Source: Vibrio tetraodonis | GTDB lineage: Bacteria; Pseudomonadota; Gammaproteobacteria; Enterobacterales; Vibrionaceae | Length of the DNA stretch: 64,000 bases | Direction: 5' to 3' | NCBI RefSeq assembly: GCF_003350295.1 | Contig: NZ_QLYY01000010.1 | Location: 62,001-126,000 of the forward strand | Part shown: positions 7,698-16,347 of the stretch, piece after piece | Numbering within the stretch: the first letter of the stretch is position 1 | Layout: every line of letters begins with the position of its first letter | The notes under the pieces: generated by a model | What the model was told of the DNA's origin: nothing | Database searches by the model: none | Seen by the model: only the letters and a program-made list of their open reading frames with translations | Translations under genes and position numbers: made by a program

Positions 7698-9311
7698 TTA
7701 TTTGCGGCAGATTCGAGCTTGGGAGAAATAAAGCCCCTCCTTACACTGCGTACCAGATTGACAGTGTTCATCCGTTTGGCAATAACATTCGCCTCGAACA
7801 TTACACCCTGGTGTTAAGTAATCTTCCATAGGGATACTGCCACTCACTCTTTCCCAGAAAGGATTAGTGAATACATTGTGTGGGTCCAGTTCTGCTTTCG
7901 CTTGTAAAAACTCTGGCCACATAGGGAATCGAGAAGGTATATCTTCAAATATAGCCACAGAGTTTTTCCCCCAATGAGGACGAGCGTTATATTTACGCAA
8001 TGACATCTGTTCAATCTCTAGATTGACAAAGTAATTTTTAGGTTCCTTTTTACCTTCTTGTCGCAGAGTATATTCAATGCCAACGAATGCACTTTCGCGT
8101 CCAGCACTCATCCCGAGGTAACTATCGGAAGCTTTTCCGAATCTGAAATAGATACCATTTAGAGGGAAACAAGTTCTAGGATGTGCTGCGACAATTTCTC
8201 TTACATCACTTATCCAATCGGGTAGCCGCTCTATATCAATCGCCACTTCTTGAAGTGCGATGGGGAGCCGGTCCCAAATACATTTATTAGGATCTTTGCA
8301 TTTGAAGTATTGCATTTGGTCAGAGTAACCTACTGGGTTGTCGACCTTTTTACCTGAAATACTATCTTTGAAGTAAGACTGTGCTCTTGCATTGTAACGC
8401 GCTTTTGCTGCTAGGCATTGCAGTCCGGTACCAGGAAATTCATGAGCAGCATTGAATAGTAACCCGAAAAAAAACTCTTCCGCATCAGACACATCAGCTT
8501 GAGCGTTATATGCCTGCCCCTCGGTATCCAATGGTACTGGATTGTAGAGTGTGGTGGTATAGCGGCCAAGCCCTGGAAACCAAGCAATATTCGCAGAATA
8601 ATTGTTCCGAGCGATATCTAATACTTTGTCTTCCAACCCTGTATCATCACGATACCCTGTCACTTCTGCTTTGACTTTGAATGCTTCTTCAAAAGCAAGT
8701 GTGACTTCCACAACAACACCCAAGACGCCCAAATTGACCCTTGCTGCATCTAATAAATCACCACTTAAAGTACGAACATTACCTTCACCATCGACAACTT
8801 TAAGTTGCGTTACATAATCGGCAAGCATATTACTGGGCTTTTCTAGGGTCGAGCCATGCGTACCACTTCCCAGCATGCCTCCAACAGTAAATATGGCTAA
8901 TTCTGTAACCATATTTATTGCGTAACCTTGGTCGCGAAGGAAGTCATTTAAATCATTAAACCTCATTCCAGCTTCAACAGTTACGAGCTGATTATTTGCA
9001 TCAAAGTGGACGATTTTATCCATGTTTTTTAGGGTAAGTTGTATCTCTCCATCGCCTGTACATGCTGCATCAATTTGGCTAGCAAATTTACGATTTCCAG
9101 TCATCACCTTCTTGCCACGCAAGAGCGCGTCTCTCACAACTTCTTGGACTCCTTCAATCGAATTCGGGTCGTAAATAGCTTCTGGGTAACAGGTCTGAGT
9201 TCCTTGGTAATTAGAAATTTCATTTTCTACTTCTTCATTTTGAAGAGCATAGGCTGTCCCTAATGCGGTCAGTATTAACGTAGTACTTAACGCTAAGGTT
9301 TTAATCTTCAT
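7698..9311 (-). CDS. Exported FAD-linked oxidase, aldonolactone-oxidase (ALO/GLO) class, with Cys-rich tail
   Basis: 537 residues with a Sec signal peptide (MKIKTLALSTTLILTALGTAYA). A PCMH-type FAD-binding domain (about 40-230) carries FTVGGMLGSGTHGSTLEKPS and LGVLGVVVEVTLAF. The ALO substrate domain follows, ending in the family's RPHWGKN motif and the LDPHNVFTNPFWERV block. Family members oxidise sugar lactones or alcohols with O2 or another acceptor. The usual GSGHS loop, whose His binds FAD covalently, reads TGNRKFAS here, so FAD may be non-covalent. After the catalytic domain comes an extra tail of about 35 residues with six cysteines (CNVRGECYCQTDEHC..C..C), probably disulfide-bonded outside the cytoplasm. 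Ribosome site AAGGAA lies 6-7 nt before the ATG. The substrate is unknown. Confidence 0.85.
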   Translation of the reverse strand: MKIKTLALSTTLILTALGTAYALQNEEVENEISNYQGTQTCYPEAIYDPNSIEGVQEVVRDALLRGKKVMTGNRKFASQIDAACTGDGEIQLTLKNMDKIVHFDANNQLVTVEAGMRFNDLNDFLRDQGYAINMVTELAIFTVGGMLGSGTHGSTLEKPSNMLADYVTQLKVVDGEGNVRTLSGDLLDAARVNLGVLGVVVEVTLAFEEAFKVKAEVTGYRDDTGLEDKVLDIARNNYSANIAWFPGLGRYTTTLYNPVPLDTEGQAYNAQADVSDAEEFFFGLLFNAAHEFPGTGLQCLAAKARYNARAQSYFKDSISGKKVDNPVGYSDQMQYFKCKDPNKCIWDRLPIALQEVAIDIERLPDWISDVREIVAAHPRTCFPLNGIYFRFGKASDSYLGMSAGRESAFVGIEYTLRQEGKKEPKNYFVNLEIEQMSLRKYNARPHWGKNSVAIFEDIPSRFPMWPEFLQAKAELDPHNVFTNPFWERVSGSIPMEDYLTPGCNVRGECYCQTDEHCQSGTQCKEGLYFSQARICRK

Positions 9312-9379
9312 TAAATATTCCTTTTTTAAAGCTTAGTTCCATTAGGCATTTCAACTTCAAACTTAACGTTATGAAAACA

Positions 9380-11221
9380 TCAGCCAAATCTGGGGAGGAT
9401 CTGCTGCTCAATCACTTGACGAACAGCACGACGATGCTTGGGAGCTCGATGTGTAAAAAATTCTGCCACTTGCGCTTTATAAGCATTCATGGGTCTAGGA
9501 CCTATACTCGGTACCCAAAGTGCATGGTTTGTGGTGGCAAAGTTCAACTCTGGATGTCCTAATATAGCTAATGGACCTTGGGCCAGATTTTGAGCATCAA
9601 ATAACCATATCTCTTTACCGATACCAGAAGGATTGGTTGGATGTTTACGGACAACTGCCGTAAATACATAGCCTTCATCTTGTCCATAGCTGTTTGGTTT
9701 ACTCATAAACTGTGGTGTTCTCATGACACAGTCCGCAGGAAACTGATAAGCATCTGTCACTGACATTTGGCGGCAATCCATGTGTATCAATGCAGAAGGT
9801 TGGTCATGTTGAGGTAAGGAATCGTTGCTAAATAGTCGGTTAGGGTAGTCCTTGTAAGCATCCGCAACCCTCTCGATGACATGTCCTTTCCGATATCCTA
9901 CAGCGGCCCAATATATATGCTCAAATTGTTCGGGGAATTGGAAGTGGCCGCGATAAGCAGGATCATTCATATCCCAGAATAGCTGATCATCTCTAATCAA
10001 CCTAAAATCACCGCTAATCTCATTGACCGAGTTACTTTTGACTTGTAGACGAGCACGCACAAGGCCACCAACATCGACTGGAGCAGCAGGGTAACCAGAT
10101 AGACTGCTACTTACTCTTCCACCAAAGACAAGTTTATCTCTATTGTACTGAGGCTCAGACTTGTCCATGGCACCTAAGTATTGTCCATAAATCGTAATTT
10201 CATCATCATGGTCATCGTAGTTACACATGACATCTGAGGTATCGAAATTCAGCTCAATATAGTCAGCAGTGACAATGTCACGCTCTTCCAAGAGATCTTT
10301 TTTACGAATCACCCAGACAGGTGTTCGATGCTGTTGGGCATAGACAGACCGAATACCTATCATTCTGAGAGGTTCTACTTGAGCCGCTGTCTCGAAGATA
10401 AGTATATGGTTCCGAGTTACACCCAGAGAGTGGGCTGTTGCGGCAATATATGCTGGTCGTCCATCTCGACCTAGTATATTCCATCCTTTAAGTTCACTTT
10501 GCTTATCCCACTTAAGAAGACGGATGAAACCATTTTTTGTTCCAGTATTTGATATATTACCGCCGTAGTTAATGGTAAAGCATTCATCTGAATCAAGATC
10601 AAAGTAGGGATGTCCCGTGGTCCGCACTTGGGGGAATAACCATTTGTCTGGGGTGAAAGCATCCATCCATGGAGGAAGGCTGCTTTGCCATTCGTCATAG
10701 TGCCCAATGGGAGTCACCAAATCTAATGTCACTGCATCAAATTCGTACGGCACACCACCTTCGTAACTCAAAGCAAATCGATTATCACCAAGGTAATTTG
10801 GAGCAGTATTACAATAATTTACGAACCCCATTGTAGGGCTATGATATGCCATGCCTCCGAGTAAGTTAAACTTATCAGGCCAATAATCAATATGTTGCTG
10901 CATAATAGCTGAGGGGGTGTCGATCATTTTACGGGTAAATGTCGACTTGTCTGAAGAAAAATCGATTCTACTCAAGGCACCGCGACCGCTAGGACTTAGA
11001 TGATCATTCTCGAGGGGAATACCTTCAGCAAAAAAAACATGGCCAGTAATATCAATTGGCATCTGACCGTAAAGTAACTGTAGTTCACCACTAGAAGGCG
11101 TGAAGTTGGCGCGCATGATGGATTCAGGAAATAATGAGCTGTCCGAACCTGTGGAAGCAAACAATTGGCTAGGCATACAGGCTGCTCCAGCTAACCCTTT
11201 TAGAAATGTGCGTCTTTGCAT
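9380..11221 (-). CDS. Tat-exported carotenoid oxygenase family protein (RPE65/CCD/stilbene dioxygenase)
   Basis: 613 residues. The N-terminus MQRRTFLKGLAGAACMPSQLFA is a twin-arginine signal (RRTFLKG), which fits export of a folded iron protein. The body has the seven-bladed propeller features of carotenoid cleavage oxygenases: TGHPYFDLDSDECFTINYG (first His), YIAATAHSLGVTRNHILIFE (second His), VWVIRKKD, DEGYVFTAVVRKHP, WLFDAQNL, and FATTNHALWVP near the C-terminus (last His). The third His region reads VMCNYDDHDDEIT and does not align cleanly with the usual F-H-x-x-N-A-x-E, so the iron site should be checked. The family splits C=C bonds of carotenoids, apocarotenoids or stilbenes with O2. 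It is the first gene of the minus-strand cluster with the FAD oxidase; the product aldehyde could be its substrate, which is inference. Confidence 0.88.
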   Translation of the reverse strand: MQRRTFLKGLAGAACMPSQLFASTGSDSSLFPESIMRANFTPSSGELQLLYGQMPIDITGHVFFAEGIPLENDHLSPSGRGALSRIDFSSDKSTFTRKMIDTPSAIMQQHIDYWPDKFNLLGGMAYHSPTMGFVNYCNTAPNYLGDNRFALSYEGGVPYEFDAVTLDLVTPIGHYDEWQSSLPPWMDAFTPDKWLFPQVRTTGHPYFDLDSDECFTINYGGNISNTGTKNGFIRLLKWDKQSELKGWNILGRDGRPAYIAATAHSLGVTRNHILIFETAAQVEPLRMIGIRSVYAQQHRTPVWVIRKKDLLEERDIVTADYIELNFDTSDVMCNYDDHDDEITIYGQYLGAMDKSEPQYNRDKLVFGGRVSSSLSGYPAAPVDVGGLVRARLQVKSNSVNEISGDFRLIRDDQLFWDMNDPAYRGHFQFPEQFEHIYWAAVGYRKGHVIERVADAYKDYPNRLFSNDSLPQHDQPSALIHMDCRQMSVTDAYQFPADCVMRTPQFMSKPNSYGQDEGYVFTAVVRKHPTNPSGIGKEIWLFDAQNLAQGPLAILGHPELNFATTNHALWVPSIGPRPMNAYKAQVAEFFTHRAPKHRRAVRQVIEQQILPRFG

Positions 11222-11585
11222 GTTATCGCTTCTATATTTTCTAGGAATACAATTGACACTAGGAGAAATTTACAGCTCTCATTGGAAAAAGTAGCGAACT
11301 ATGAATTGTGATGGATAAGTATTGAAATTTCTTTAGTAATTACACAGATTTAAGTCAATAAAAATGTATATTTTTGAGTATCCTTGCTTCAACTATTAGT
11401 TACACTGTCACTAATTTTTCTCTGCAAATATGCATAAGATTCGCTATCCCCATTATCCTTGTCTATCTTTATTGAGTATTTGGTAATTAATGAGTGGGTG
11501 AATGTTCCCATTCGCCATTAGGGTATAAGAGTACGCTTCAGGTGTTTGTGTGAAGGATAAAGCACTTGAACAAGGTAAGTGACTT
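11222..11585. other. Divergent intergenic region between carotenoid oxygenase gene and chemoreceptor gene
   Basis: 364 bp without a gene; promoters for both directions must lie here. A short imperfect hairpin (GTGAATG / TTCC / CATTCGC, about 11492-11512) precedes the chemoreceptor. A ribosome site AAGGT lies about 8 nt before its ATG. No promoter hexamers were clear enough to call. Confidence 0.5.
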
Positions 11586-13217
11586 ATGTATATCAAAAAC
11601 CTTTCGATTGGTAAAAAAATCGCTTTTTCTTTCGGAATTATTGCAGCAATGAATCTGGGCTTTGGCATCATGATTCTGAGCGAACTTCGAAACAACAAAG
11701 CAGAGCTTCTCAACTTCACTGACGACACATTACCTGCGGTAGAGCAGGTAGATTTTGTTCGAGATAAAATGTCTCTATGGCGACGTGCTCAGTTTGCTGT
11801 ATTTGCGATGAGCGACCAAAACAAAGTCCAAACTACAATCGCATCAAATGAAAAAATAAAAGAGCAAATCAACACCGAACTCGCCGCTTATGGAAAGACG
11901 GTTTGGCCCGGTGAGGAAGAACAAACATTTAATCGACTACAAAAGAAGTGGCAGGGCTACCTGAAAACCATGGATTCATTTGATCAGGCAATGAAGAACA
12001 TGGACAAGGAAACTGCCTATCCAATTCTTGCAAACTCGCTTAGCGATTTCGAATCAGTAGAAGCAGACATCAATATCTTAGTGGGTATTCTAAAAGGTGC
12101 GATGAATAGTAATCGAGAGCATATTCTATCGTCACTAGATAGCCTGAGCAATGTGGCCATGGTGATCAATGCTCTGATTGTGATTGTCATGGTTATTATC
12201 ACTATGTTCCTTACCAGAATCATATGTAACCCTCTTGCCGCTGTTGTTAAACAAGCCAATGCGATTGCAGAGGGTGACCTATCCAGAACACTTGATCGCT
12301 CTCGGCTCGGGAGTGATGAGCTAGGAGATCTTGCAGACGCATCTTCCAGAATGCAGCAAAACTTGAGGGAGCTGATCAATCAAAGCGTCACCGTTGTTCA
12401 AGAACTGGGGCGCGCAGTTGATGAAATGACCCAAGTCTCCAACAAGTCCGCTCAAAAAATGCAAGACCAGCAGTCTCAGGTCACACATGTGGCAAGTGCA
12501 ATGAGCCAAATGAAATCGTCAGTGGCAGATGTTGCACACACCACTGAAGTTTCAGCCGAGCAAGCAAATGAAGCCAATGGCAAAGTGAAAGAAGGGGCTC
12601 GTAACACCCAAACAATGGTTCAATCGATTGAGAACGTGGCAAAAATTATTGGTGAGGCTGGTGACAATGTTGCTGAGCTTGAACAGCAATCTAACCAAGT
12701 TAATACCATAGTCGATGTTATTCGAGACATTGCCGATCAAACAAACCTACTTGCTTTAAATGCAGCAATTGAAGCCGCGCGGGCAGGGGAATCTGGGCGA
12801 GGTTTTGCAGTAGTTGCTGATGAAGTCAGAACACTTGCAGGAAGAACTCAAGATTCAACAAGCGAAATTACCAGCATTATAGAAAAGCTACAAGCTATAG
12901 CCAGTCAAGCGAAGGAAACAACCGACCGCTCTCGCCAACAGATAGAAACTTGTGTTGAACAAGGTAACCAGTCAAAAGAACTCATGACCGCTATTAATGA
13001 ATTTATATCAGGTATTGCTGACATGGGAACCCAAATCGCGAGCGCATGTAACCAGCAAGACAGTGTCGCAGAAGAACTAAGTTCAAATATAGAAAGTATA
13101 CATTTGTCAGCTCAATCAGTGGCTGAAGGCTCCGTCAGTACGGCAAAAGGGTGTGAAGAACTAAGTAGATTATCTTCATCGTTACAACAGGCGATGGGTA
13201 AGTTCAAACTCGACTGA
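11586..13217 (+). CDS. Methyl-accepting chemotaxis protein, probable D-amino-acid receptor (MCP-DRK type)
   Basis: 543-residue transmembrane chemoreceptor. TM1 is at about 10-31, a four-helix-bundle periplasmic sensor at about 32-187, TM2 at about 188-210, then HAMP and a cytoplasmic signalling domain whose hairpin tip reads [18 protein letters not shown]. There is no CheR/CheB-binding pentapeptide at the C-terminus (it ends QAMGKFKLD). It lies 23 bp upstream of the racemase gene, on the same strand and surely co-transcribed. The V. cholerae receptor next to bsrV (MCP-DRK) senses D-Arg and D-Lys and gives an escape response; the same role is inferred here from synteny and size. Confidence 0.93.
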   Translation: MYIKNLSIGKKIAFSFGIIAAMNLGFGIMILSELRNNKAELLNFTDDTLPAVEQVDFVRDKMSLWRRAQFAVFAMSDQNKVQTTIASNEKIKEQINTELAAYGKTVWPGEEEQTFNRLQKKWQGYLKTMDSFDQAMKNMDKETAYPILANSLSDFESVEADINILVGILKGAMNSNREHILSSLDSLSNVAMVINALIVIVMVIITMFLTRIICNPLAAVVKQANAIAEGDLSRTLDRSRLGSDELGDLADASSRMQQNLRELINQSVTVVQELGRAVDEMTQVSNKSAQKMQDQQSQVTHVASAMSQMKSSVADVAHTTEVSAEQANEANGKVKEGARNTQTMVQSIENVAKIIGEAGDNVAELEQQSNQVNTIVDVIRDIADQTNLLALNAAIEAARAGESGRGFAVVADEVRTLAGRTQDSTSEITSIIEKLQAIASQAKETTDRSRQQIETCVEQGNQSKELMTAINEFISGIADMGTQIASACNQQDSVAEELSSNIESIHLSAQSVAEGSVSTAKGCEELSRLSSSLQQAMGKFKLD

Positions 13218-13240
13218 GGTGTATATAAGGAGAACCTTGT

Positions 13241-14458
13241 ATGGTGTTTAGAGCCACGTTAGTTTCACTTGCAGTAGCTTCTGTGCTTTTTCCGCTTTCA
13301 GGTAATGCTGCGAGAGTTATATTACCTGAAACGCCTCCGAGTATGACTCAAGTTAATCAGTCTAATTCTTGGTTAGAAATCAGTCTCGGACAGTTTAGAC
13401 AAAATATGGCGCAGTTTCGCTCTCATTTACACTCAAACACAAAGCTGTGTGTTGTGATGAAAGCAGACGCCTATGGCAATGGAATCAGAGGTCTATTGCC
13501 AACGATCCTAGAGCTTAATGTGCCGTGTATTGCAATTGCGAGTAATGCTGAAGCTCGAGCAGTTCGAGACGGAGGATTTAGAGGCCAGCTTGTGCGGGTT
13601 CGATCGGCTGACATAGATGAAATTAAGCAAGTCCTAGATTTAGATGTTGAAGAGCTGGTAGGTAGCGTGCACCAAGCAAGCCAAATTAAAGCACTTAACC
13701 TAGAAAAACCAGTTAAGGTTCATTTGGCATTAAATGATGGTGGCATGTCACGCAATGGTATTGATATGACAACAGAAGCGGGCAAGCTAGAAGCGGTGGA
13801 ACTTGCTAACAGTGAATCTGTTGAAGTTGTTGGTATCATGACGCATTTTCCCAATTATGATGCGGAAGAAGTCAGAAGCAAACTGGCTGAATTTAAACAA
13901 AGTTCTTCTTGGCTAATCGAGAACTCAAAGTTGGACCGAAACAACATCTTATTACATGTATCGAACTCATTTACAGCGCTTAATGTGCCAGAGGCTCAGT
14001 TGGATATGGTTCGACCCGGAGGCGTTCTGTATGGTGATTTACCAACAAATCCAGAATACCCATCCATCGTGAGCTTTAAAACTCGTATTGCGTCATTGCA
14101 CCACGTACCAGTCAATTCCACGGTGGGATACGATAGTAGCTTTACTACAAAACGAGACAGTGTTTTGGCCAACTTACCAGTTGGATATTCAGACGGATAT
14201 CCAAGGAAAATGGGTAATGCGGCTTACGTCATTGTTAACGGTCAGCGAGCGCCTGTTGTTGGAAAAACATCAATGAATACATCCATGGTAGATGTAACCG
14301 ATATTAAAGGGGTTTCTACAGGCCAAGAAGTAACACTATTTGGGAAACAAGCAAAAGAACAAATTACCATTGGTGAGTTAGAAGAAAATGCAGACTTGAT
14401 CTTTCCTGAGCTCTATACAGTTTGGGGAGCTACGAACCCGAGAGTCTACATTCCATAA
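13241..14458 (+). CDS. bsrV: Periplasmic broad-spectrum amino-acid racemase BsrV
   Basis: PLP-dependent racemase of the alanine-racemase fold, 405 residues. An N-terminal signal peptide ([24 protein letters not shown]) separates it from cytoplasmic Alr. The PLP lysine is K74 in [11 protein letters not shown]; the second catalytic base is the Tyr of VGYDSSFTT. The C-terminal domain holds [16 protein letters not shown] and [15 protein letters not shown]. BsrV makes D-Met, D-Leu, D-Arg, D-Lys and other D-amino acids in the periplasm, which edit peptidoglycan in stationary phase and are released. Ribosome site AAGGAG at 13228-13233. Length matches V. cholerae BsrV (about 407). Confidence 0.95.
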   Translation: MVFRATLVSLAVASVLFPLSGNAARVILPETPPSMTQVNQSNSWLEISLGQFRQNMAQFRSHLHSNTKLCVVMKADAYGNGIRGLLPTILELNVPCIAIASNAEARAVRDGGFRGQLVRVRSADIDEIKQVLDLDVEELVGSVHQASQIKALNLEKPVKVHLALNDGGMSRNGIDMTTEAGKLEAVELANSESVEVVGIMTHFPNYDAEEVRSKLAEFKQSSSWLIENSKLDRNNILLHVSNSFTALNVPEAQLDMVRPGGVLYGDLPTNPEYPSIVSFKTRIASLHHVPVNSTVGYDSSFTTKRDSVLANLPVGYSDGYPRKMGNAAYVIVNGQRAPVVGKTSMNTSMVDVTDIKGVSTGQEVTLFGKQAKEQITIGELEENADLIFPELYTVWGATNPRVYIP

Positions 14459-14476
14459 TGAAGTTATATCTTAAAG

Positions 14477-14523
14477 GCTAATATCTAACTTAAGCATCAC
14501 AGATGAATAAGTTAGATATTAGC
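14477..14523 (+). terminator. Terminator-like hairpin after bsrV
   Basis: GCTAATATCTAACTTA / 15-nt loop / TAAGTTAGATATTAGC, a perfect 16-bp but AT-rich stem followed by TATTTT. It ends the chemoreceptor-racemase transcript. Confidence 0.75.
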
Positions 14524-14739
14524 TATTTTATGGTAAATAGATTATGTTGAATGCAAGAGACATGTTGTAAGCATATAGACGAGGAGTGCAGATGCACTCT
14601 TTAATATTGGATCCTTCATTTAACATAATATACATAATGCGCACTGAGATATGGCTTCTGTAGGGCTGCCAATCCACAAAATTAGACCTCCACAAATCAT
14701 TGATATTCCTTGTAAACCGCGCCCGTTAAACTTGTTCGG

Positions 14740-14922
14740 ATGGATCCTCACATAAATCACCATTACGCGGAATATGTAAGCAAATTCGTATTTCTGCCAA
14801 CGTTTCTTTTACTAACGAATTTTGACTTGGTGTCAAAGCTCGTTGAGTTTGTAGATGCCAATCCTTTGGTTCAAGACTTCGACTTATACGAGTTTCTTAA
14901 AAACTACGACGAATTCAAATGA
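14740..14922 (+). CDS. Small hypothetical protein, possibly a 5'-truncated remnant
   Basis: 60-residue frame. The C-terminal half (LVSKLVEFVDANPLVQDFDLYEFLKNYDEFK) looks protein-like, with a hydrophobic stretch before it (FVFLPTFLLLTNF). No ribosome site is visible before the ATG, and the frame is closed 27 bp upstream, so it could be a remnant of a longer gene. A competing minus-strand frame (MVIYVRIHPNKFNGRGLQG..., about 47 residues) overlaps its 5' end. I cannot tell which, if either, is expressed. Confidence 0.3.
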   Translation: MDPHINHHYAEYVSKFVFLPTFLLLTNFDLVSKLVEFVDANPLVQDFDLYEFLKNYDEFK

Positions 14923-14963
14923 TAACGGCTATTCGAATGTTTAAGGGCGGGATAATGCAATTT

Positions 14964-14993
14964 ATCATCAAGATGCGATCTCAGCTTGATGAT
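14964..14993. repeat. Perfect 9-bp inverted repeat downstream of Dabb gene
   Basis: ATCATCAAG / 12-nt loop / CTTGATGAT, 17 bp after the minus-strand Dabb gene stop. There is no T-run, so it is at best a weak terminator or stabilising hairpin. Confidence 0.5.
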
Positions 14994-15009
14994 GTTATAT
15001 TCATTAACG

Positions 15010-15537
15010 CTATAGTTGATAATCAAATACCAAAACTCCGACATATTTACTTCCATCGGGATTTTTTTCGATTTTTAAAAACGGACCGACAAAGTCCTTG
15101 AACTTTTGGTGGTTAGCATCAAAATATTTTGGGTCAGAGATTGCAGGTGTGCCTACGTAGTAGTTGAGATCCCCTTTTGACGCAAAGCTGACGGTAAATG
15201 ACAAGTCATAACCCTTTCCCTGCCCTTCTTTACTTATGTTCCCTGAACCTACCTCAATGTCTTTTATGTAGGGTTTGCCATCACGCTTTGAAGCCTTCAA
15301 AGCTAAAAAGCGCTTGATAATTTCCTGTTTTCGCTCTGATGTCACATCATCTTTTAGATCAAAAAGCACTATGTGCCTTGTCGTGCCCTCGATATAGTTT
15401 GATTTAGTTTCATTCGCATAACTTTCTACCGGAATGGTTTTAGGGCTGCTTGCATATTCATCTTGATTAGAGATCGTGTGAGCGAGACTGAAAAAAGAAA
15501 ATGTACTAAAAATAGTTATAGCCAAAGTGTTTTTCAT
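15010..15537 (-). CDS. Exported Dabb (stress-responsive A/B barrel) domain protein
   Basis: 175 residues with a Sec signal peptide (MKNTLAITIFSTFSFFSLAHT). The body matches the Dabb ferredoxin-like barrel: TTRHIVLFDLKDDVTSERKQ (about 56-75) with the hallmark RHIVLF strand, a YDLSFTVSFASKGDLNYYV strand pair, then DPKYFDANHQKFKDFVGPFL. The start is the ATG at 15537 with GAGGA 7 nt upstream; an in-frame TTG at 15552 lacks a ribosome site. Dabb domains are dimeric and occur in stress proteins and some cyclases; a secreted version is less usual. Function unknown. Confidence 0.8.
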   Translation of the reverse strand: MKNTLAITIFSTFSFFSLAHTISNQDEYASSPKTIPVESYANETKSNYIEGTTRHIVLFDLKDDVTSERKQEIIKRFLALKASKRDGKPYIKDIEVGSGNISKEGQGKGYDLSFTVSFASKGDLNYYVGTPAISDPKYFDANHQKFKDFVGPFLKIEKNPDGSKYVGVLVFDYQL

Positions 15538-15794
15538 TCGAGTTTTCCTCAACTTATTACATCGACACGTTAGTGACCTGATGTTCGTATCAATAATTTC
15601 ACTGCAGATAAAAAAGACTCTTATTTCGTTAAACTGCTCCAGAATTAGCTATAAAAACCTTATTAAAAGTACGACTTATTTTGAGCGATATTTAATAACC
15701 GCAACTTAGGTTATAAATGCATTGGTGACCATAACTAAAGGTGCTTAAATGACTGCATTTATTAGATTTTAAACTAAGTTAGGGAATAGAAGTC

Positions 15795-16334
15795 GTGCTT
15801 TTACTTATTCTTATTGTCTTTGTTGCTGCTGTGATTCTTGTCATTTCGTTGTTTACCCGAACTAAACAAACCCCACTAGGTGATTCTCAATCAAGTATGC
15901 CTATGACCTACCAATATGACCCGCGTATATCAATTGCAAGCCCGGAGGAGCTCGAGTTTTACCGCGCGTTATCCGTAGTTGTAAAAGGTAGAGATGTGAT
16001 TTTTACTAAAGTCAGCGCTGCCGATTTAATGTTACCAAGAAAAGGCCTATATAGCGGTGGTGATAGGCAGAGAGCTTATAATAAATTATATCGAAAACAC
16101 GTTGACTTCGTGCTTTGTGATCCTATTACATTAGAGATACGGACCCTCATACAGTTAGACAATGATAAGAAAAAAACGGGGAATGAAACAAAAAACTATG
16201 TCGAAAAAGCGGCAAAGACTGCTGGTTTAACAACAAAGCGTTTCTGTATCGAAAAATCATATGATTATGATGAAATAGAGAAAGTACTCTATGGAGAACA
16301 CACAATACTTAACAAGATATATGCGACGCGCTAA
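15795..16334 (+). CDS. Membrane-anchored DUF2726 protein
   Basis: 179 residues, GTG start. One N-terminal membrane segment (LLLILIVFVAAVILVISLF) is followed by a cytoplasmic DUF2726 domain: SPEELEFYRALSVVVKGRDV, VSAADLMLPR, then HVDFVLCDPITLEIRTLIQLD, which recalls the restriction-endonuclease-like core of that family (D-x-V-L-C-D and an acidic IQLDN position). Family members occur beside nucleic-acid enzymes but have no established function. It stands alone, between a minus-strand Dabb gene and a minus-strand pseudogene. Confidence 0.82.
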   Translation: MLLLILIVFVAAVILVISLFTRTKQTPLGDSQSSMPMTYQYDPRISIASPEELEFYRALSVVVKGRDVIFTKVSAADLMLPRKGLYSGGDRQRAYNKLYRKHVDFVLCDPITLEIRTLIQLDNDKKKTGNETKNYVEKAAKTAGLTTKRFCIEKSYDYDEIEKVLYGEHTILNKIYATR

Positions 16335-16347
16335 AAGTAATGATTCG

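Noticed and set aside
14618..14731. ATTTAAC ... GTTAAAC pair resembling attC core sites (RYYYAAC / GTTRRRY), suggesting an integron cassette
   Set aside because: The two cores fit the degenerate consensus, but the intervening 100 bp show no L-box pairing or extended stem, and such 7-mers arise often by chance.
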